The translations under genes and the position numbers were made by a program. The notes beneath the pieces were generated by a model. It saw nothing but the letters and a program-made list of their open reading frames with translations, ran no database searches and was not told the DNA's origin. From Laetiporus sulphureus 93-53 (lineage: Eukaryota; Basidiomycota; Agaricomycetes; Polyporales; Laetiporaceae), in the NCBI RefSeq assembly GCF_001632365.1, contig NW_024468574.1:9943-73942 (forward strand): 64,000 bases of DNA, written 5' to 3'. Numbering within the stretch: position 1 is the stretch's first letter; every line of letters starts with the position of its first letter. Shown in pieces: positions 1 through 8,302 of the stretch.

Positions 1-1365
1 GAAGGGGTGTTTCCCACATCGTACACACAGCTTCTTCTCCAGCCATCCTTCTTGTTCCTTGGTGAGGGTGGATACTCGATTCACGACCATTGCGTTGGGG
101 TCTTTCGGGGCCCGTGGTGCCGATGATGATGATGTCGTAACCGTTCCATGTTGTCCTGCCTTGTCGGCTCTGAACTTGGACTCTAATTGAAGGCATAGGT
201 CGAGATATTCTGGCCATGTGATGGGGTCAGAAATTCCTAGACTGTCTCGTGTGACCATTGCCTGGCGTACGTCCTTGCTTCGGTGTTCAGCGATGTAACC
301 GATGAGTGCAGTGTGCCCTAAGTTGGTCTTAGTGGCCCATTGACGGAACTGTTCTGCGAAGGATACCATTGTGGGATACGTCTTGCCGCAGATATCCTTC
401 AAATGCTGCTGCACATCCTTGTCCGGGTCGAGGGTCCTGTAGTTCACTTTAAGAATGTTGACGAAGTCTTCCCATGTGCCAAGTGCCTGCCGTGCTGCTG
501 CTCTGGTCGCATATTCGGACATGTATGTGAACGCGCCACCTTCCAAGTGCAGTAAGGCCGTGGTAATCTTGTGTTCATCGTCGTTAATCTCATTCCACCG
601 CATCCATATACCGAGTTGTTGGAGCCAGTCCTCCAGACTTCCTTTGCCCGAGTAGTGTGGAGGTTCAGCAATTTTGATGTGTGGCTTGTGCGATTGGACC
701 GTGCTGGATGTTTGACCTTGCGTCGTAGTGACGCTGCTTGCTTTGAGCGAAGCTAGCTCATGTCGCAGCTTGACGTTAGCTGCCTTGATTTCCATCATTT
801 CTTTGCCTGTATCGAGCATTGCTGCCTGGGTTCCTGTGAGCTCGTCATTCAAAACTGTCATATGCACGTCTTGCACGAGGATTCTATCCTTGAGCTTCCC
901 GATCTCCGTCTGGAGCATTCCCTCCTTGAGTCGGTGTTCGCTCTTGTTGTTTTGGATCGTTGATTCAAAGGCTTTCTTGTGCTCGTACATCTTGTTTCCG
1001 AGCACATTGTAGACCTTGGCGATCTCAGTAGTGACCGTGAGCTTCATTGCCACGATTACCCATTCACGGATGTGGTCTGGGACTTCTCCGGGAGCGGATT
1101 GTCTGAGAGCATCTTCCAGGTACTCGAATTGGTGTCCATCAAACTCCCAGATGGGTGGGACGTAGGCTGGTACAAGTGATGGTGTCGGGGATGCTGGTCC
1201 TCCGACTTGTGATGCAGAGTCCTGCGGTCCTAGTGCAGGTTCTGGTGAATTGCGCTGCGAGGCGCGTGGGGTGCTTCCGTCATGTGCTGACTCAACGTTT
1301 GTATGCAGAATGTCATCCATTCTTTGCCTGAACGTGGATGCGTATGCACGATCAGCTCCTTCCAT
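1..1365 (-). CDS. gag: Retrotransposon Gag protein, 3' end cut by window edge
   Basis: A continuous minus-strand reading frame of about 455 codons starts at the ATG at 1365 and runs off the left edge. The N-terminal part is Ser/Pro-rich. A long heptad-rich helix around residues 110-190 should form a coiled coil. Next comes the Gag capsid-like section (PPHYSGKGSLEDWLQQ, then W-rich helices). The visible end has a zinc-knuckle start of the form CVRCGKHPF after LTKEQEGWLEKK, a layout common in fungal Ty3/gypsy Gag. Gag packages element RNA into cytoplasmic particles. Protease, reverse transcriptase and integrase would lie left of the window. No stop interrupts the visible frame, so the element may be recent. 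Family assignment is by pattern. Confidence 0.85.
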   Translation of the reverse strand, partial: MEGADRAYASTFRQRMDDILHTNVESAHDGSTPRASQRNSPEPALGPQDSASQVGGPASPTPSLVPAYVPPIWEFDGHQFEYLEDALRQSAPGEVPDHIREWVIVAMKLTVTTEIAKVYNVLGNKMYEHKKAFESTIQNNKSEHRLKEGMLQTEIGKLKDRILVQDVHMTVLNDELTGTQAAMLDTGKEMMEIKAANVKLRHELASLKASSVTTTQGQTSSTVQSHKPHIKIAEPPHYSGKGSLEDWLQQLGIWMRWNEINDDEHKITTALLHLEGGAFTYMSEYATRAAARQALGTWEDFVNILKVNYRTLDPDKDVQQHLKDICGKTYPTMVSFAEQFRQWATKTNLGHTALIGYIAEHRSKDVRQAMVTRDSLGISDPITWPEYLDLCLQLESKFRADKAGQHGTVTTSSSSAPRAPKDPNAMVVNRVSTLTKEQEGWLEKKLCVRCGKHPF

Positions 1366-1386
1366 TGTGATATAGATGTAGTTAAA

Positions 1387-2244
1387 CTAATTGAAGATGA
1401 AGCCTAGGTACTGCTTGTCCTTGACTTTCCCAATCTCCCTGACGATCTCGTCTAACCTCTGCTGCTTCCCTATCTCCTTGAAGTTGATCCTTCCTATTTC
1501 TAGGCAGCACGTGTTGATGACCTGTTTGTCGACGAAGGTGTATTCACGAGTTCCCGTGTAGAGATCTGCGCAGACTTTGTCTAACTCCGATGCGAGGAGT
1601 TGTACCTTCTTTCGTTTGTCCTGATCAATTCTCTCCCAGAATGCTCCTAATATCAGTTGTAGTCTGAAGCGGGTAGCGGAGACCTGCTTCTTAAGTGTTT
1701 CGATGTGGAGGGTGGGCCTGACTTTGGACGGAAGAGGGCGAATGGGTCGTGCGTGTGTGTTGACCTTAACGAAGTTGGGAAGGGGTCGCACTGGCTGTGG
1801 AGCAACAATGATGGGGGGAACGGCGTTGGAGGTGATAAGCTCTGGGGGTGGTGCCGGCTTGCGACTACCAGTGGTAAGACGTCCCTTTCTGGGCTTGTAG
1901 CGTTCAAGCGGTGGGGTGTGATCGCGTGGCTTGCAGATGATTCCGCGCTTTATGATGTGTGTGGTATCTACAACCCTAGCTGCTGCTCGCTGCCTGTCTG
2001 TGGATGATGCACCTAGTGACGCAAGTGTGAGAAGCCTTCCACGCTCCTTGTTGGTTTCCTGATGCTTGTAGTGGGCGTCAAGGTCGATCCTGGGGGTGGC
2101 CTTGCGCTTTGAGGCTTTGGGCAGCTCAGAGTCTTGCTGAGGCTCACGCCGGGTAGAGATTGGATTGGAATGTATGTCAAAAAAGCCACGCGCTACGGCT
2201 GAAACTGCTTGCGCTGAAAATACGCGGCCGCTTGTGTTAAACAC
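1387..2244 (-). CDS. 285-codon ORF upstream of Gag in the same retroelement (function unknown)
   Basis: This open frame encodes a basic, Arg/Lys/Pro-rich protein of 285 residues (central segment TGSRKPAPPPELITSN). It ends in a TAG whose first base is 1389. The Gag ATG lies 24 bases downstream in the same frame, with no other stop between them. I recognise no domain. Such a basic protein could bind nucleic acid, but that is a guess. It is placed between the putative LTR promoter and gag, so it is probably part of the element. It could be translated separately, or joined to Gag by stop readthrough. Confidence 0.55.
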   Translation of the reverse strand: MFNTSGRVFSAQAVSAVARGFFDIHSNPISTRREPQQDSELPKASKRKATPRIDLDAHYKHQETNKERGRLLTLASLGASSTDRQRAAARVVDTTHIIKRGIICKPRDHTPPLERYKPRKGRLTTGSRKPAPPPELITSNAVPPIIVAPQPVRPLPNFVKVNTHARPIRPLPSKVRPTLHIETLKKQVSATRFRLQLILGAFWERIDQDKRKKVQLLASELDKVCADLYTGTREYTFVDKQVINTCCLEIGRINFKEIGKQQRLDEIVREIGKVKDKQYLGFIFN

Positions 2245-3180
2245 TAAGCAGGGGCGCAGAAAATGTCAGATTGTTTCTAATGTCACGGTAACACCGGACA
2301 AGAGATCAAAAAGACTAAAAAGGGACAGTCACGTGGAACGTGCCGCCCTGATCCCCCTGATCCCAAAGGTATCCCCCTGAACCCTATGTGGCGCAAGAGC
2401 CTGTTGACTTACTGGTCAATGTTGACAGACGCAGGAAAGGGCGAGAGATATATGAAGGAGCTGGTGAGCTCAGTGGGTGCTACAGGTAGTAGACGAGGAG
2501 AAACAATCTGAGGTTTCGTCCCCTACATGGCTGGTCTTATATACACATACAGCAGGCTATCTTACCTAAGCTACCTATCTACGGGTATAAGCAAATGGCC
2601 GTACATGAAACAATAGGATGTCCGGAAGTAGAACAATAAGTGGGAAGATCGATGGTTGCCGCAGTAATGCGTGTGCACATCGTGCCTATCTTGGTTTCCC
2701 TTTTGTTCTCCGATGTGAACATCGTACCTATCTAGGCTTCTGGCTAAACTAATAGGAAGCGGAAGGCCGATGCATAACAATAGTCCTTGTTCCCTTTGTT
2801 CCCAAATGGGTGCCTCTATTGTATCCTGGAATAGACAGGTCCGACCGTATCATCCACAGGTCTGGACCATAACATGTGATGTGGACTATCACCTGATCTC
2901 TACGCATCGCGTCTGTGGCTGAGTGGCATGAGATATTGGTGAAGCACGTGATCTGTGGTGTGAGAAAAGTCACGTGCGGACTTTGTGGCGAAAATCTGTG
3001 ACACACGTTGAGAACTCCGAATTGCAAATGGAGGATTCCGCTGCATAGATTATAGTACGTGCAGTAGAACAGTCGATCGACGATCAATAAAGGCAAAATG
3101 GTATAAAGGTGTAATGGAATATCGCGAATATTAGAAAGAAAAAGGAGGCACATACCGTGCTAGTGTAAACGGATTTGCAC
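2245..3180 (-). mobile_element. Probable 5' LTR and leader of the Gag element
   Basis: This gene-free stretch lies upstream of the element ORFs. It holds the TATA box and the paired 20-bp repeats described separately. No ORF here looks like a gene. The LTR boundary is unproven because no partner LTR is in the window. Confidence 0.4.
2536..2543 (-). promoter_or_regulatory. Putative TATA box of the retroelement 5' LTR
   Basis: The minus strand reads TATATAAG here, about 290 bases upstream of the first element ORF (ATG at 2244). That fits an RNA polymerase II promoter in a 5' LTR. Upstream on the same strand are two 20-bp direct repeats (2674-2694 and 2716-2736; core ACATCGTRCCTATCT) that could be enhancer-like. 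The exact LTR ends and primer-binding site could not be fixed because the second LTR is outside the window. Confidence 0.4.
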
Positions 3181-3268
3181 AGATCAACCCAAGAGTTAGA
3201 TCACTTCCTCTTAATGAGAATCTCCAGCAACACGGACTTCGTATTCTCGAGGAAGGAAATCAATGCAA

Positions 3269-3320
3269 GTCATTATAAATTGCGGTCAAACCAGAAGACC
3301 CCAAAGCAATATAAAATGAC
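3269..3320 (+). repeat. Folded motif M1, copy 1
   Basis: Three nested stems: GTCATT/AATGAC, ATTGC/GCAAT and GGTC/GACC. A symmetric ATAA/ATAA internal loop separates the first two, and a 5-nt bulge lies on the 3' side of the inner stem. The terminal loop is A-rich (3288-3296). Confidence 0.7.
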
Positions 3321-3346
3321 AACAAACGGATAACCTGAAGAAGCGC

Positions 3347-3369
3347 ATCTGTTTAAATCACAAACAGAT
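3347..3369 (+). repeat. Heptaloop hairpin 1 (loop AAATCAC)
   Basis: Perfect 8-bp stem (ATCTGTTT/AAACAGAT) closes the 7-nt loop AAATCAC at 3355-3361. Confidence 0.85.
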
Positions 3370-3415
3370 ACAAGTCGAGGTTGTGTAACAACTTGATTTG
3401 CAAACAAGTTGACAC

Positions 3416-3438
3416 CATTGATTAAATCACAATCAATG
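3416..3438 (+). repeat. Heptaloop hairpin 2 (loop AAATCAC)
   Basis: Perfect 8-bp stem (CATTGATT/AATCAATG) closes exactly the same loop, AAATCAC at 3424-3430, as hairpin 1. The stem sequence is unrelated to hairpin 1. Confidence 0.85.
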
Positions 3439-3774
3439 AAAATAATCGACAGCCAGTATAAGGCCTTGTAGTCGATCTATGCCTCGCCGACGGTTGATAA
3501 CTCCACACCGTCGCAAAAGAATAGAAATGCTATACGAAAATACAAATTTTCTGTGATGTTCAGAAAGTATCTTCGCAAGCGGTATAGCAAGCATTTCGTC
3601 AAGCCCTGTCAGCAGAATTAGGCCTAGTTAGCCAATTCATTTAAATCATCTATATCGCCTCTCGTGCAATAAAGTCTTCTTCATATAAAAAGACACGAGC
3701 TTAATAGGCAATAAGGGCATGACACCATAACATCAAGTTCCCGTGCACTCAATCAACCTTTGTCATTTAAGGCA

Positions 3775-3805
3775 GTACTGGCAGCTTTGAGCGCCATAAA
3801 AATAC
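3775..3805 (+). repeat. Motif M2, copy 1
   Basis: Core ACTGGCNGCTTTRAGC; inner stem GGC(a)GC/GCGCC. The outer GTA/TAC pairing is weak. Aligns with copies at 4580 and 5715. Confidence 0.55.
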
Positions 3806-3830
3806 AATAAGCCCGACATGACTGGTAAAG

Positions 3831-3851
3831 CATCCTTACATCACAAGGATG
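3831..3851 (+). repeat. Heptaloop hairpin 3 (loop ACATCAC)
   Basis: Perfect 7-bp stem (CATCCTT/AAGGATG) closes ACATCAC at 3838-3844. The same stem arms recur at 4541-4547 and 4609-4615, where they enclose motif M2 copy 2 instead. Confidence 0.8.
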
Positions 3852-4539
3852 GAATACTCCAATATGAATATCTTTAGTCGAAAAGGCGTCCGGAGATAAT
3901 AGGAGATAATAATATAACTCTCAGTAATCGAAACTGCTCAATCGCTAACGGACCCTTCTCAACAAAAAGAAATTCGGAGATATTCACCAAGGTTTATAAG
4001 AGACAATACCTTCATTAAATCAGCGAATAAGGCTGGGGAGCCAAAAATCATTCGTTGAGGGAACTTTCATTAAACCAAGAATATGCTGACCGAACATTCT
4101 TGGCAATACCGATGGAAAGATTCTAATCCCTGCAATCGATCACATTATGAAGGATCAGGTCGATCAGCAAAACACATCAACCGGCTACATGCGAGTCTAG
4201 CCGATGACCGCCAATAAACCGTGAGTAAAGGTTGAAAAATTACCTTTCTCTTGATTATTCAGAGGAACAGGACACCGCTTAAAATCAATGCAGATAATAA
4301 GTAAATCAGGCATCCAGTGTTCATGGAGATTTGACTCCACTACAACCGGTAAAAGGCTCTACTATTCCTAACCGGCCAACGAACACCTGATAGACAAAAA
4401 ATGAATTATAATTCATTGTCCTTATTACATTGCCACCTATTCGGTACCACCAAAGCATACAAATCATTGCTTGTCTTTAGAGCTTCTCTCACTGCTGCTC
4501 ACACGATCAGTTCGAACTTGCCTCATATTCGAAGACAAT

Positions 4540-4616
4540 ACATCCTTATGTCCCTTATATAAGTCAAACCTATTTTCCTGACTGGCAGCTTTAAGCGTCA
4601 CTATAGTCAAGGATGT
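4540..4616 (+). repeat. Motif M2, copy 2, inside an 8-bp outer stem
   Basis: M2 core at 4580-4608 is closed by GACT/AGTC. An outer perfect stem ACATCCTT/AAGGATGT (4540-4547/4609-4616) abuts it directly on the 3' side. Confidence 0.6.
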
Positions 4617-5087
4617 TTGCACTTGGACGTAAATAAGGAGGTCTTTCGACAAAGGCACTAAATGTTCCTACGATCAAAATAAAAAGTTGAATCTGTCCGG
4701 CAATACTTAATTGTATTTTGACGGACTACTCAATGAGCCTAATAGCAAAAAGAGATCAACGCTCTTGCGCGCAATAGTAACGAACGACTAAATCAGCTAA
4801 ATAACCTAACGACATCCACTGGAGTGCGGCAAATGCTATAAGTTTTATGCTTTATGCAATTTTTCTATGCATCATGCATCTTTTTAAGAAAAATATAAAA
4901 CACCGCACGACGAAGGGGATGAGCAATAACAGTTCTGATTCATTGGTACTTCGGTGTTGGGCTGAGCACCCAACACACACGATCTACGAGTACCTCGTTC
5001 CTACATATAAATTGCCTAATATGCGCACAAGACCTCGGTACACGAAGGGTAATTAAAGAGCAAACCTGAATTTTCAAACGACCATAT

Positions 5088-5112
5088 TATCTGTCTACAT
5101 CACTGGCAGATA
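5088..5112 (+). repeat. Heptaloop hairpin 4 (loop ACATCAC)
   Basis: Stem of 8 pairs including one G-T wobble, with a T-T closing mismatch, around ACATCAC at 5097-5103. Confidence 0.6.
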
Positions 5113-5181
5113 CAAGTGGAAATGCTATGTCCAGGAGAACATAACCTCGAAGAGGGGGTAGAAAAGCAAAAATCGCTAGCC

Positions 5182-5236
5182 ATATATTATAAATTGCGAC
5201 CAAAAAGTAAAGGTCCTGATGCAATATAAAATATAT
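5182..5236 (+). repeat. Folded motif M1, copy 2
   Basis: Same architecture as copy 1: ATATATT/AATATAT, ATAA/ATAA internal loop, ATTGC/GCAAT, then GACC/GGTC. The outer stem differs and the inner stem is swapped strand for strand, so pairing is kept although the bases changed. Confidence 0.7.
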
Positions 5237-5320
5237 AGCAACCTCTCGAGAAAACTCCGCCAGATGAGGACAATTCCTTCAAGCATTCACTACCACTTGA
5301 ACTAGTGTAGTCAACGACCA

Positions 5321-5378
5321 CATGCATTATAAATCACAGTTCAAACAAAATGAACCCTAATGCGATAAAAAGTGCATG
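5321..5378 (+). repeat. Folded motif M1, copy 3
   Basis: Outer stem CATGCATT/AGTGCATG (one T-G wobble), ATAA/AAAA internal loop, a weaker ATCAC/GCGAT stem with one mismatch, then GTTC/GAAC around an A-rich loop. Again the pairing is kept with different bases. Confidence 0.65.
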
Positions 5379-5557
5379 CTTCAAGAGACCTACGTCTACA
5401 AAAGACGTCAAAACTGACTTCAAGACAGAACATAACCCTCAAGGTTTCAGATCCTTATTGAGCAAATAAGAGACAAGCTCCTCAAAACGTATCGAAATAT
5501 TCCATAATCCATAAAATAGAAACTTGTGCTATACCAATAAGAAGAAAGACAGTCCAC

Positions 5558-5574
5558 AGTCCACATCACTGACT
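5558..5574 (+). repeat. Heptaloop hairpin 5 (loop ACATCAC, short stem)
   Basis: AGTC/GACT stem with a C-T closing mismatch around ACATCAC at 5563-5569. The stem is only 4 bp, so this one is weak alone. Confidence 0.4.
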
Positions 5575-5714
5575 TTAAAAGAACGTTCAGGACCTGGTGT
5601 CTAACTTTAAAAAGGTATCTCCAAGCACACATAAAAGTTCTATTATAGGGATTGGCAATAATGATGACACCACGTTTCTATCAAAAGGAATCTTTATGCT
5701 GCTGTGAATGGGTA

Positions 5715-5745
5715 GCACTGGCCGCTTTGAGCACCATGGAAGTGC
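5715..5745 (+). repeat. Motif M2, copy 3
   Basis: Same core, closed by GCACT/AGTGC where copy 2 has GACT/AGTC. The closing stem differs but still pairs. Confidence 0.6.
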
Positions 5746-6343
5746 ACTAAACCTAACCAGTAGTAATTCCAATTGATCTTAAGGAAACAGTTCGTCATGG
5801 ACTAGTTATGAGACTCGGATCATTAGTGACATCTAGTACTCTCGCCTATATAACTCCTCGAAGAACTAGGATGCAAAAGGACCTTAAGCACACCTTGGTG
5901 GAAGATCATTTTATTCCTGAAGCAAATAATCAACACCTAGTAGCAAGGTTCAGTTCATGGTCACGACTTAAGTTGCGCCTTGCATGTAAAAGGCTGATAA
6001 AATCACTGCGATACTTCAAGTCAAACACGGACAACCTGCTGCGTTGGTATTTGAATGACGGAATGTGCTGCACTTCACTGTGCCTTTAAGCATCTCAGAT
6101 CTTTTCACCTCGACGAAGTAAAATTGGATCAAAAAGGAACGAACCGACGTGCAAAACGTTATCCAGTTATATTAGTCACTTGTGCTGTCCTTGATAATCC
6201 TGCGGAACTTCCGTAAAAGTGGGAGCAAAGCCCAACACTTCGACGGAGCTCAGGCCTTAAAAAGGGGGTACTGTCACAAATACAGTCCTTGTGACCCTAA
6301 CCATTCTCATATAAATACCCTAAGCGCCAGCACTAAGCGCTGG

Positions 6344-6370
6344 ACCAGGCTATACATCACTTAGCCAGGT
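6344..6370 (+). repeat. Heptaloop hairpin 6 (loop ACATCAC)
   Basis: ACC-a-GGCTA pairs with TAGCC-a-GGT (8 pairs, one A-A mismatch). A T-T closing mismatch surrounds ACATCAC at 6354-6360, as in hairpin 4. Confidence 0.65.
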
Positions 6371-6381
6371 ATCCAAGCGCA

Positions 6382-6402
6382 CATCTGTATATTACACGGA
6401 TG
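6382..6402 (+). repeat. Heptaloop hairpin 7 (loop ATATTAC)
   Basis: CATCTGT pairs with ACGGATG (7 pairs, one T-G wobble) around the 7-nt loop ATATTAC at 6389-6395. Confidence 0.65.
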
Positions 6403-6416
6403 GTGCTGACGCACAT

Positions 6417-6438
6417 AGCATATTACATTACATATGCT
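6417..6438 (+). repeat. Heptaloop hairpin 8 (loop ACATTAC plus one T)
   Basis: Perfect 7-bp stem AGCATAT/ATATGCT. The loop is T followed by ACATTAC (6425-6431). Confidence 0.7.
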
Positions 6439-6617
6439 GGTATAGAGAATAGGTTACACGGGTTACCTGTGAAGGGCTAGATCCAATATATAGTCTCATG
6501 TCCTCGCGTGACCTCCAGCAGGCTATGCTGCTACAAGGGCCTACAGCCGAAAGGTGCCCAGTAAGCGTAGAACGAAGAAAATCTAGTCACGTGACTAAAA
6601 GCCCTAAAAAGGAATAC

Positions 6618-6723
6618 GTCACAAATGTGCCGATCATATACAATCTGACACAATGGATCATATCACGATCATAGTTCCCAAGGGAACCATTGAGTCCTAC
6701 AATAGATTGTATCGGCACGTGAC
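6618..6723 (+). repeat. Four-tier branched hairpin, 106 nt
   Basis: Nested stems are 6618-6622/6719-6723 (5 bp), 6627-6634/6711-6718 (8 bp), 6640-6646/6704-6710 (7 bp) and 6651-6656/6687-6692 (6 bp). Inside, two terminal hairpins branch: GATC-ATATCAC-GATC (6656-6670, another member of the heptaloop family) and TTCCC-AA-GGGAA (6675-6686). The two innermost stems share base 6656, so one pair must open. Confidence 0.75.
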
Positions 6724-6969
6724 TTATCGGGATCAACCAGAGATCAATTGACTAGTCGCCGATATAAGTCCTGGCCATTAAGCCACATAGGACTTGCGAC
6801 CTATTAATAGTCATGGAGATAGATCTCATAGCATCTATTAGACTGAACCAACCAACCTCAATCCTAGTCTCTCCAAGAGACCTGCTAAAGGATTAGAGCA
6901 AGGCAGTCTACGCTATCCTTATCCCGAAGATACGACAGAACGGCCTTTTACTAGACTTAGCATATGTGA

Positions 6970-7005
6970 CAACCCGATCCCCGAACAGGATCCTCAATAG
7001 GGTTG
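6970..7005 (+). repeat. Two-tier hairpin with 3'-side bulge
   Basis: CAACCC/GGGTTG stacks directly on GATCC/GGATC with a 7-nt loop (6981-6987) and a 7-nt bulge on the 3' side (6993-6999). The same plan is seen at 6860-6894 and 7015-7059. Confidence 0.65.
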
Positions 7006-7124
7006 CGACATTAAGTCTGAGCCTTTCAGAGCCATAAAAGGTCTAGAGTAATCTCAGACATCATTGTGCACAGTATATCACATGCGAATCACATAATGAT
7101 GTCACGAGTCCAGACCTATCTCAA

Positions 7125-7139
7125 GTACACATCACGTAC
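7125..7139 (+). repeat. Heptaloop hairpin 10 (loop ACATCAC, GTAC stem)
   Basis: GTAC on both sides pairs around ACATCAC at 7129-7135. The stem is short (4 bp). Confidence 0.45.
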
Positions 7140-7222
7140 AAGCTCAGATCCACAGACCGGATAAGATCTGACCCTGATAAGAGGCCACCGATCCGGCATC
7201 TAAAGAAGTCTTGATCCGGTTC

Positions 7223-7297
7223 CCACTTGATATTAGAAGAAGCCATGACTGAGTCTTCTATAGACTCCTGTATTAGTCTTGGCCGATATCAAAGTGG
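7223..7297 (+). repeat. Three-way junction fold, 75 nt
   Basis: Outer stem CCACTT+GATAT pairs with ATATC+AAGTGG (11 pairs, one bulged A). Inside are hairpins AGAAGA/TCTTCT (7235-7259) and AGACT/AGTCT (7262-7279). It is tRNA-sized, but no tRNA box A or B is evident. Confidence 0.65.
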
Positions 7298-7452
7298 ATC
7301 TCCGGGGCACTGTCGGGTGTTTCACCTTGACAGTTGTGGGATACGTAATTCCTGATGGAAATACGTAAACGTCTAGTGGGGATCCAAAGAGGTTCCTTCA
7401 GTTAAGGGTACTCACGGTGCAAGCCATGGTCCAATAGATACACGTAGTTATA

Positions 7453-7476
7453 ATAAGGTCATAAGGTCATAAGGTC
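7453..7476 (+). repeat. Tandem repeat, 3 x 8 bp
   Basis: Three perfect head-to-tail copies of ATAAGGTC. Confidence 0.95.
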
Positions 7477-7890
7477 ATGAGCAATGAAGCGGCGCCATTA
7501 GAAGGTATTTGGCGCAGCACCTCATCGTATGTGTACAATAAGGTAGGTTCCCACACTGGCTCGATCTGTAGGTCCATACCCAGTATCAGGGGTCCTGGAT
7601 CTAACATACTTGCCATATAAGGGTTCCTAGTATACATACGTATTATAATATGAAGTAGGATAGACGGTATATCAGGGTACTCCCCTGCTTGTATATATAC
7701 TAGGGTCAACTGGGAGTAGATCCCCAGTTCTATCATACTTCTCCACCTGGGGCTCACTCCTATCTGAGTCCTAAGGGACTGGCTAGCAATCTAGGTCAAT
7801 GACCGTTCGACATGGGACTTCAGGCCGCCCAACTGAGGGCCTGCTTGTAGTTGTGTAGTGATACACATTATCCTGCCACCACCCTCTCTA

Positions 7891-7909
7891 GTCGCCATAT
7901 CACGTCGAC
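7891..7909 (+). repeat. Heptaloop hairpin 11 (loop ATATCAC)
   Basis: GTCG-c-C pairs with G-t-CGAC (5 pairs, one C-T mismatch) around ATATCAC at 7897-7903. Confidence 0.5.
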
Positions 7910-8020
7910 CATTATGGGTTGGTTCTGGATGTTAGAGGTAATTCATGTCTAGTCAGGACTACATAGGTGCTGACACATTAGCTTGTGTTCGGAGACTATT
8001 CCCTAGTAGTTCGTGACAAA

Positions 8021-8302
8021 GATGCATTCTAGGAAACAGCTCATCATGAATATATGTTATTTTTATTACTGCTTATTGCCCTACAATGTGAACTCTGTGC
8101 GCACCTTGACCGGCGCTTAATCTGGTGGCTACCGCAACATTATTTGATGTCTAAATCCTGGTCTGCCACAAGAAAAATATTTCCTTGGCTTAAGATGCAT
8201 TCTAGGGAAGGGCACATCACAGAAGTAAGTCATTTAGATTGCTACTTATGGCCCTAGAATGTGAACTCTGTGCGCACCAATTACCTTGACTGGCGCTTAT
8301 TC
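8021..8302 (+). repeat. Diverged direct repeat of about 100 bp (8021-8121 and 8194-8302)
   Basis: Both copies begin GATGCATTCTAGG and share the segment TGTGAACTCTGTGCGCACC, then CTTGACYGGCGCTTA. The second copy alone ends in a perfect 8-bp hairpin (8291-8310). Function is unknown. Confidence 0.8.

Noticed and set aside
5216..5230. Hammerhead ribozyme core (CTGATG followed by A-rich sequence)
   Set aside because: The remaining hammerhead core (GAAA flanked by paired stems and a cleavage triplet) is absent; the match is six bases.
3269..5378. CRISPR array interpretation of the repeated hairpins
   Set aside because: Repeats are not identical, spacing is irregular, no unique spacers of constant size exist, and the host is a eukaryote.
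7223..7297. tRNA gene
   Set aside because: Only two internal arms, an 11-pair closing stem, and no A/B box; does not meet tRNA rules.
7467..7757. 96-codon minus-strand ORF inside the hairpin block
   Set aside because: No recognisable motif or splicing context; its length is expected by chance in 5 kb.
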